DNA of 38,012 nt from Elysia marginata (lineage: Eukaryota > Mollusca > Gastropoda > Plakobranchidae): NCBI GenBank assembly GCA_019649035.1, contig BMAT01010167.1, forward strand, positions 197,270 through 235,281, read 5' to 3'. This document shows, in pieces, positions 31,772-38,012 of this stretch. Each line of letters opens with the position of its first letter. Positions within the stretch are counted from its first letter, which is position 1. Under the pieces are notes generated by a model. It saw only the letters and a program-made list of their open reading frames with translations. It made no database searches and was not told the DNA's origin. A program made the position numbers and the translations under genes.

Positions 31772-34654
31772 TTTAGAAAGTGTCTAAGAAGGATTGTAAA
31801 AAGTAGTGCTCCATCTACATAAAGCTAGAACAGTCAGGTGGTGCAGTTAAGATAGGTCAGGATAGAGCATTCCTTTGAAAGGTTTGAGTAGAACAAAAAC
31901 AACATAAGATTGCCTTTAACATAAACAGTCAAGCGTAGGCTAATTTTGATAAAATCAGCCCTAAGCTTATTTCTTGGTCAATCGATTTACTCGAGAGGAT
32001 AGTTGAACATGAAAATAAAAGGTTGTCTAAAACAACAATTTAGTTGAGAATTGTAATCATATTTTTGCGCCCAAAACAATTCCTTGAATGGCAAACATAA
32101 AATTATAATCAGCCAAGCTCTTAAAATCGATTTATTCAAATATCTCAACTTGTAAAAATTTTAAACCTCATTTTTCTCTCAGATACATATTTTCTTAGAA
32201 TAACGATATGTAATCTTCCCAACATACAACGTAAATGACACCCCCTTATTCAGATTTTGATATGTCAATAAGGATGCAAGCAGCCAAACTGAAAAAACTA
32301 CATACACAGGCCTAGATTAAGAATATAAATCTTTGTCTGGCTTTGTCAATGAAAAGTAAAGACTTATACTATTATGTATATGCATGCAGACCTGTAACAG
32401 GGCCTCCAAAAAATTGTCTGAACATTTTTTTTTAAAATATGAGCAAGAAAAAAAATGAGGTTTTAAAATATGCATCTCTGACATATCTGAGAGCCTCATA
32501 GGCCAACACAAATACAAAAAAAATTGTCAGTTTCTGACATTGTCAGAAAAGTTACAGGTCTGTACCTGTATCTGGTATTCAATCTTATATGTCTTTCATC
32601 AGCACTATCACAACCTCATCTATTACAAGTCTCACAGATTATGCTGTCTACCACTTAGGCAACATTCAGTCAGTGCTTTGTCTCTACTCCATTTTCTCTG
32701 TCTCTTTTACTATTAGAGGAGACTTCAGATTAGCTGGAAATACATGAGAAAATAGCTTGCAAAGCCTTTTAAGTTTTTAGGAATGATATTAACTATTGCA
32801 AATACCATACAGATGCTGAAATTTGAATAAGCAGTAAGTACACAGTGAAGGCTAAAAGTCAAGTTGTATGTACCACTTTTTAATCATATATAAAAAAAAC
32901 AATTACTGGTTATTGAAAAGAAAATGACATAGATCTTATCAATTGAGATTTGTGTAGAGTAGATTTGTAAAAAAAATCAAGAACATTCAAATCTAAGATC
33001 TTGAATACAACAATAAATATAAGAAATTATTTCATGGTTTCAATAATCATTATGTTTTATACTTAAATACAATATTTATACTTATTTACAAAACAAATAC
33101 TGCACACTGTACTGACAGTAGATAAAAGTGTTGTTTTTTTTTCTGAAATGCAGTATTACCATTCCTTTAATTTAATAGATGAAACATAAAATTAAAAAGC
33201 AAAAATATAGCCTAAATGGAAGTAAAATCAAGATTTTTTTACCATACAATAAACGTGGGTCTAAATTTGTAAAAATTCAGCTGAGAAAAAAAAATTCAAA
33301 GATGGAGACAAAAAGATTTAAAGCTTATTTTTACAGTCTGATTTAATATGAACTTCTAATGCAAGGGCAATCTTGAATTATCTTGCTCACCGGGGTTCCT
33401 TTTCTGACAGGACGATGAATGCCAAGGAACACCATTTCTTTCCATCTTGATCTCTCAACATGAATTGATATTCATTCCAGTAACTTCTCAAATCAGCTCT
33501 TTCTTCTATGTTCTCAGCGTCTTTAGCCTTCAATCTTTCCATTTAAGATCTTGGAAAGTGTCATGGCTTCTTATGTGGGAGCAGCAGTCTAGCTTATGTT
33601 TTTCATGCTTTTACGTACTGCCAATCTTGAAAAGTCTCTTAAATTTTGAACATTTGGTACTAAAATCAATACCAAAATAAGCAAATGCCTTCATTAATTT
33701 CTGGCAAAAGAACCGTTTCCAATATTACCTTTGATAGCATTTCAAACGTTTTATCATGCAGCAAATGCCAAAGATGGCAGTGCCATTTCTTTTCCAGAAA
33801 TTTTTTATAAAGAAATTACACAATATAAGCCCATGAGACCTTTATATACTTCAATGTATTTTTTTCACTTCCCTTTACCATGCAGTTCTGTCTTGCCCAT
33901 ATCTGTCTGGAGAGTTTGGCTGAAAGATGTTTGGTCAAGGAATGTTTAAAAACCTTCAATATGATAATATGAAAAAAAGGAAAAAAGGCATATGTTGGGC
34001 ATAAGACCTTGAAATAAAAAACCAACTCTGTTATTAAAAGCAAGGTGTCTTTCCTCACTTTATTTTTATTTCTAATCAGCATGGCTAACAGGGAGACAAA
34101 GAAATTCCCGCTAATAAAGCCATGGAAGTATTCTTTGTTCCACAAGGAGAAGACCACTTCCTACGCCGCCAGTGGTCGTCAACGATGGCTTGTCCCATTT
34201 AGAGAACAGTATGTATTGCCTCAAAAGCTTGAAAGACAGACAGCTTAGAAGGCCGACTGTTGTGGTATCCTTGAGCAAATAATTTGTCAACCTAACTTAA
34301 AGACCACTTCAGAAACATCACAGAGCAGAGAGACTAGTGGAAGGTTCTATGCAAAAAGTATGAGAGGCAGCTGAGGTGTTGCAGCCACTACAATGTGGAA
34401 CAGTGCTAATAAGCAACATACATTTTTTTTTAATTTCAAAACAGTTATGACAATTTAAAGCTATATATTTTCAATATTTGGAAGCTGAGAAGAATGATTT
34501 GTTCACTGCTAAAGTAATTCAATTTCCCCACTGTGTTCTGAGAAAACTTCTGAAGACTTAGTCATAGATCTACATTTGAAGCCCAGACATAACAATCCTG
34601 GTATTTTGTCTCCTCTGCAAATCCATGGCTTAAATTTCATCCACTAAGAGAATA

Positions 34655-34970
34655 TACAGAGGAAACCTCTTAATTCAAATCTCAGGAGAATGAACAAAAA
34701 GTTGAAATTCAGAAGATTTGTAACACAAGGAATCAATTTTACTATACTTTGCTATTTTAGCACCTCCATCTTTCACCCTGCCCTTAGTATACAAGCACAA
34801 AAACAATGATTCTATGAGGAAAAATGGGCAGCTTTGCTAAGTTGGTGTTCATCATAAGTCAAACATCACAAGCCTAACATCCTTTGGATTAAAAGAAACT
34901 TCTACCAAAATGAAGGAAAACATACTATAGGCTACAATCTAAGATAATTTGGCTTGAATTATGAGTTCCA
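34655..34970. mobile_element. Possible pogo/Tigger-like MITE remnant
   Basis: The left end ACAGAGGAAACCTCTTAATT resembles the terminal repeat of the element at 36961. A candidate right end, TTGAATTATGAGTTCC, resembles that element's right end. The pairing is imperfect. Confidence 0.3.
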
Positions 34971-36808
34971 AGCTAACAAAGCAAAAGAGGAAAAACAAAC
35001 CTCACACAAATAGAACTTTGAATTATGACAAATTCTGTCAGACTTTGAATTTGAAGGTATGATAAGCACATTGTTTGGAACTATGAAATTATACTTCCAT
35101 ACTTTCTTTTTTCCCTGAGATTGTACCTTAAATTCTTATAAGGGATGCTAGAAATTAAGACACGAAAGGCAAGAAAATGTTACAGATCTCTATGAAATAT
35201 GCCCCCTGTGATGGGTATTCAACAGCAGTCAACATCCTTACTAAATTTACCAGGAAAAGGCTGCTTTATAAGACAAAGCTTTTACTGTAGAGCTATTTGG
35301 TTTTTGAAGGTTACAAAACACTAAGTCTGAAATAATCATTGAAAACATATTAGGAAACAATTTTTAAAATTTAATTTTTCAAAGTCTTCAATTTTTTTAT
35401 GTTGACAACTTTTGGATAAATGAAAAATGCAGAAAAATTAGAATTCCCGCAGTAGGTAAATTGGAAAACTTACATCCCTGTAGATAGGTGTTATACATTT
35501 TAAGAAATTCAAGTGTAATATGGGGAAAAAAAACATAATGGCATTGGAGAGCAATTTTCAACAAGGCCAAAATATAATATGTCATTGCCTTTCATTTACA
35601 ATGGAACTGGGTAAATTTTAATTTGGGTTTCCAAAGCAAGAGTACTATATTTATACCTCTGCAGGTGTAACCTGTGCTCTATAGTCATCCATCAAATGCC
35701 AGTTAAAGAATATGCAAATCATATGAAAAAGGATACACTGATGTACTTAAGCTGTGCAACTGAAAAAAATATGCAGGTATAAAAAGAATAAAACATATTT
35801 CAATGGCTCTTTTTTAGCTATCAATTATATTGAAAATGGTCAAAACATCCAATTAAGAGATAGTTGTCAAAATAAAAATTTAAATGTTAGGTTACAAAAT
35901 CCCTCTTATAAGCCTGCCTAATTAAATTTAAAAGTAGACAAAAATCTGTTTTCATGGTATTTGAGAAAAATCAAGTTAATTAGTCCTTGGTAAAACAGTG
36001 GACTCCTCGTGATTCACACTCATTTTTTTAAATTAAGACTTATTTATTATTTTTTAAATGGTTCCTTTTGCATTTAAAAATCAAATTAAGCTTTATTCTA
36101 AAAAGTTAAGGCTTTAATCTTTAATCATGTAAAATTCTTTTAGTCATGATAATTGGAGAATGCTTTTCCAAAACTCAGTGTTTCATTGAAATCAGAGTTG
36201 CACCTTTTACATGATTCTTGATGTCTTGGCAATATGAATATGTGTTTCCAAACAAAAGCTGGTAAATGGCCTCCATATATCATATGTGTATTTTTATAAA
36301 GGCAAAGAGGGAAAAAATGAGCATTTTTTTCTCTGAAACTTGAAAAATGCAAATTCCAAGTTTTAGAAATATTATTTTGTACATGAATACTACTTCCCAC
36401 CCTCTTGCATACATCGTCGTATTTAATAGCTATCGTTTAGTTATTTGATCTATACAGACTTTAGAGAAATAAGCAGTAGAGGCATTTAAGGTAAAGCAAG
36501 TGTGAGTCACAATTTGACATTTTTTTCATATGGCATATTTTATGCCTTTTGGGAAATTGAAAAGAATTATTAATTCAGCTTCTTTATCAAAAGATATAAT
36601 TTCATTTCAAAATATATACAATGGTATCATATACCGGTACAAGATATTTTTAAAAGGGCCCTATCTCTAAACTAATTTAGGCATCATTTGCCTGATTTGC
36701 CCTGGATGTCTCACATGTATGCATCAGCAGAAAAAAAATCATGTCCTATTTGCATTGGTCTCAAAGCATTCATTTTACCATATGATTGTATGGATGTGGG
36801 TGACGTAC

Positions 36809-36869
36809 CTGTTGGACTAGTTTATCCATCTTTTCTGTGTTCTCCTTTCTGGATTCTTCAGAGCTCAGC
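36809..36869 (-). CDS. Exon of a CCDC28-like protein
   Basis: A 61-nt minus-strand exon with acceptor TTGTCTAAAATAG and strong donor CAG|GTACGT. Its first base completes the Arg codon left split by the upstream exon at 37712-37817. It encodes LSSEESRKENTEKMDKLVQQ, comparable to the CCDC28 segment with a Pro/Glu-x-x-(K/R)KT-x-x-x-x-(N)LD-x-L pattern. In CCDC28 the next residues form a short helix ending in SIQKLHL; the exon encoding that was not found in this window. Confidence 0.6.
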
Positions 36870-36960
36870 CTATTTTAGACAAGAATAAATAAGCTATAAT
36901 TACTTGCTTGGATAAAAACAAAACTAAAAGCAAATAACAGATGCAGGACGTTTTTTAGTA

Positions 36961-37382
36961 CAGTGGAAACCTCGAAAATCGTAGTCTGATAATCCAAATT
37001 TCTCATAATTGGAAGTTTTTTGACATATGAGATTTCTTTAAACTCTTTGGCTTTGTTAGATTCGAACTTGTAATTTGAAGATCATAGGGTTTAATTCACT
37101 TAATTCAAATTCATTTTGACACCTACAGAAAGCATGAAAGTTGTTTGTTAAACACTCACTGCACAAAGTTGCCATTCTAGGACCTAAACAGAGGCATCTA
37201 TGGCCCATGGAATAAGTTTATTTTTGCATTTGCTCAAAAAGGGGGTTAGAGAGTAAAGTGCTTTAGAATTAAGTAGTGACTTAGTAAATGGATATGGTCC
37301 TTTGACAAGAGTATGATTCGAATACTCTTGATTTGAAGTTTTTCTTCATTCCCGAGAATTTTGAATTATGAGGTTTCCACTG
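36961..37382. mobile_element. Pogo/Tigger-like MITE inside the CCDC28-like intron
   Basis: The left end CAGTGGAAACCTCG and the right end, reverse-complemented, CAGTGGAAACCTCATAATTC form terminal inverted repeats of at least 13 bp. It is flanked by TA on the left and CA on the right, consistent with a TA target-site duplication mutated on one side. 422 bp, no transposase. The CAGT-AACCTC termini are typical of invertebrate pogo/Tigger relatives. Confidence 0.65.
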
Positions 37383-37711
37383 CAATCATGCATGTAGCAA
37401 GATCAGTGTCAAAAAAAAAAAAAAGGATTTTATATTTTCACAAAAAGACCTCACACTTTTCACAATTTTAAAAGTCAGTTTTAATTCTGCAAATATGAGA
37501 AAAAAGAATTGTAATATAATGAATTACATATATATAGAGCATACCAATAATCACTGTAACATGTAAAAAAATTATCTCAATACTGACAAATGCATTAAAG
37601 CTGTGTTATCTTTGGCTGCATTCTACATTGTCTAATCTCTATGTTTAAAAAGTTGAAATGTTGATATTTTCATGGAATGATCTGTCACACTGTTTTAGCC
37701 AGAAAATTCAC

Positions 37712-37817
37712 CTATTAGCCGTTCGTGGGATAAGCAGGTCCATTTCAAAGTGTTGCCTTGCCAATTGCTCTTGTTGGACCCTGATAGCATCCATCTTGTT
37801 GAATGTTGCAGGGTTGC
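37712..37817 (-). CDS. Exon of a CCDC28-like protein (upstream exon)
   Basis: A 106-nt minus-strand exon with acceptor TTCTTATATACAG and donor AATAG|GTGAAT. It encodes FNKMDAIRVQQEQLARQHFE, closely resembling the conserved CCDC28A/B helix with the pattern (E)QM-x-x-VR-x-x-QEKLARLxxE. CCDC28B is known as a modifier of Bardet-Biedl syndrome that affects cilium length; CCDC28A is a paralogue. Joined to the exon at 36809-36869 the frame stays open, which supports both exons. The 5' exons are off the right edge. The name rests on memory of the human proteins. Confidence 0.65.
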
Positions 37818-37997
37818 CTGTATATAAGAAAAATGTATGTAAATGAGAAGGGAGGGACCAACTTTATTTGAGAGACTGAGGAAAACCAGAACAATAAGGT
37901 AAATATGAATGCCTCTCAAAAAAGAAAAAAAGAATGTAAATACAGCTCTACAGCTTCTTGTAGCTTATGTAAAAGAGAAAATATTTGTATGTGTATG

Positions 37998-38012
37998 TGG
38001 GGGGGGGGGGGG
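37998..38012 (+). repeat. Poly-G run at the window edge
   Basis: An unbroken G run ends the window, after TATGTGTATGT. Confidence 0.9.

Larger units (their letters stand above)
29096..36808. other. AT-rich region, largely unassigned
   Basis: This may be intron or 3' UTR of the minus-strand CCDC28-like gene, but its last exon was not found. Contents seen: a GC-richer tandem hairpin pair (30063-30150), a (TG)n run at 31745-31771, coding-like patches at 33392-33541 (minus) and 34080-34415, and a possible pogo-like MITE at 34655-34970. No complete gene is supportable. Confidence 0.45.

Noticed and set aside
35397-35585. SFIQKLST-stop as a possible last CCDC28 exon
   Set aside because: The IQKL match is only four residues, the preceding sequence does not fit the expected LEEL helix, and no acceptor is placed correctly.
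35645-35690. Minus-strand NWHLMDDYRAQVTPAEV-stop
   Set aside because: It looks coding-like by eye, but there is no acceptor upstream and no family I can name; likely chance.
1-38012. Bacterial-type systems (CRISPR, toxin-antitoxin, phage modules)
   Set aside because: No direct-repeat/spacer array, no compact operons and no prokaryotic gene structure; the window is clearly animal nuclear DNA.

Overview
The window looks like animal nuclear DNA, most likely from a mollusc (lophotrochozoan; this placement is inference). It is AT-rich, its genes are split by GT-AG introns, it carries a tRNA-derived SINE, MITEs and a broken LINE, and it holds a Cys-loop receptor of the kind that is strongly expanded in molluscs. 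No bacterial operon, CRISPR array or prophage was seen.

Region 1 (about 1-19,480, + strand) is most of one large gene. Fifteen exons (A-O, 1167-18112) can be joined with every splice phase matching, giving 1,952 codons and a TAA stop. The N-terminus lies off the left edge. Three segments resemble the centriolar-capping protein CEP97: the short segment that follows the leucine-rich repeats, the IQ motif with its following helix, and a downstream coiled coil. Unlike vertebrate CEP97 as I know it (about 865 residues, no FN3), this protein has two very long Ser-rich exons (D and L) and a fibronectin type III-like domain spread over exons J, K and L. Its introns hold two related MITEs, a third terminal-inverted-repeat element, a SINE and an 88-bp repeat.

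Region 2 (about 19,480-22,030) has no recognisable gene except a small reverse-transcriptase-like scrap. From 22,030 to 23,340 lies a degenerate minisatellite with a repeat of about 38 bp. It runs directly into the stop codon of an apparently intronless minus-strand Cys-loop ligand-gated channel subunit (23,333-24,682). That subunit has nicotinic-type cation-pore residues but no vicinal Cys pair in loop C.

Region 3 (about 24,700-29,100) is repeat-rich. It holds a second, head-less SINE copy and a non-LTR retrotransposon whose 3' part (minus strand) and RT core (plus strand) face each other, the layout expected from a twin-primed 5' inversion.

Region 4 (29,100-38,012) is very AT-rich and mostly unassigned. 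Near the right edge, two minus-strand exons (37,712-37,817 and 36,809-36,869) join in frame and resemble the C-terminal part of CCDC28A/B. The intron between them contains a pogo/Tigger-like MITE. The window ends in a poly-G run.
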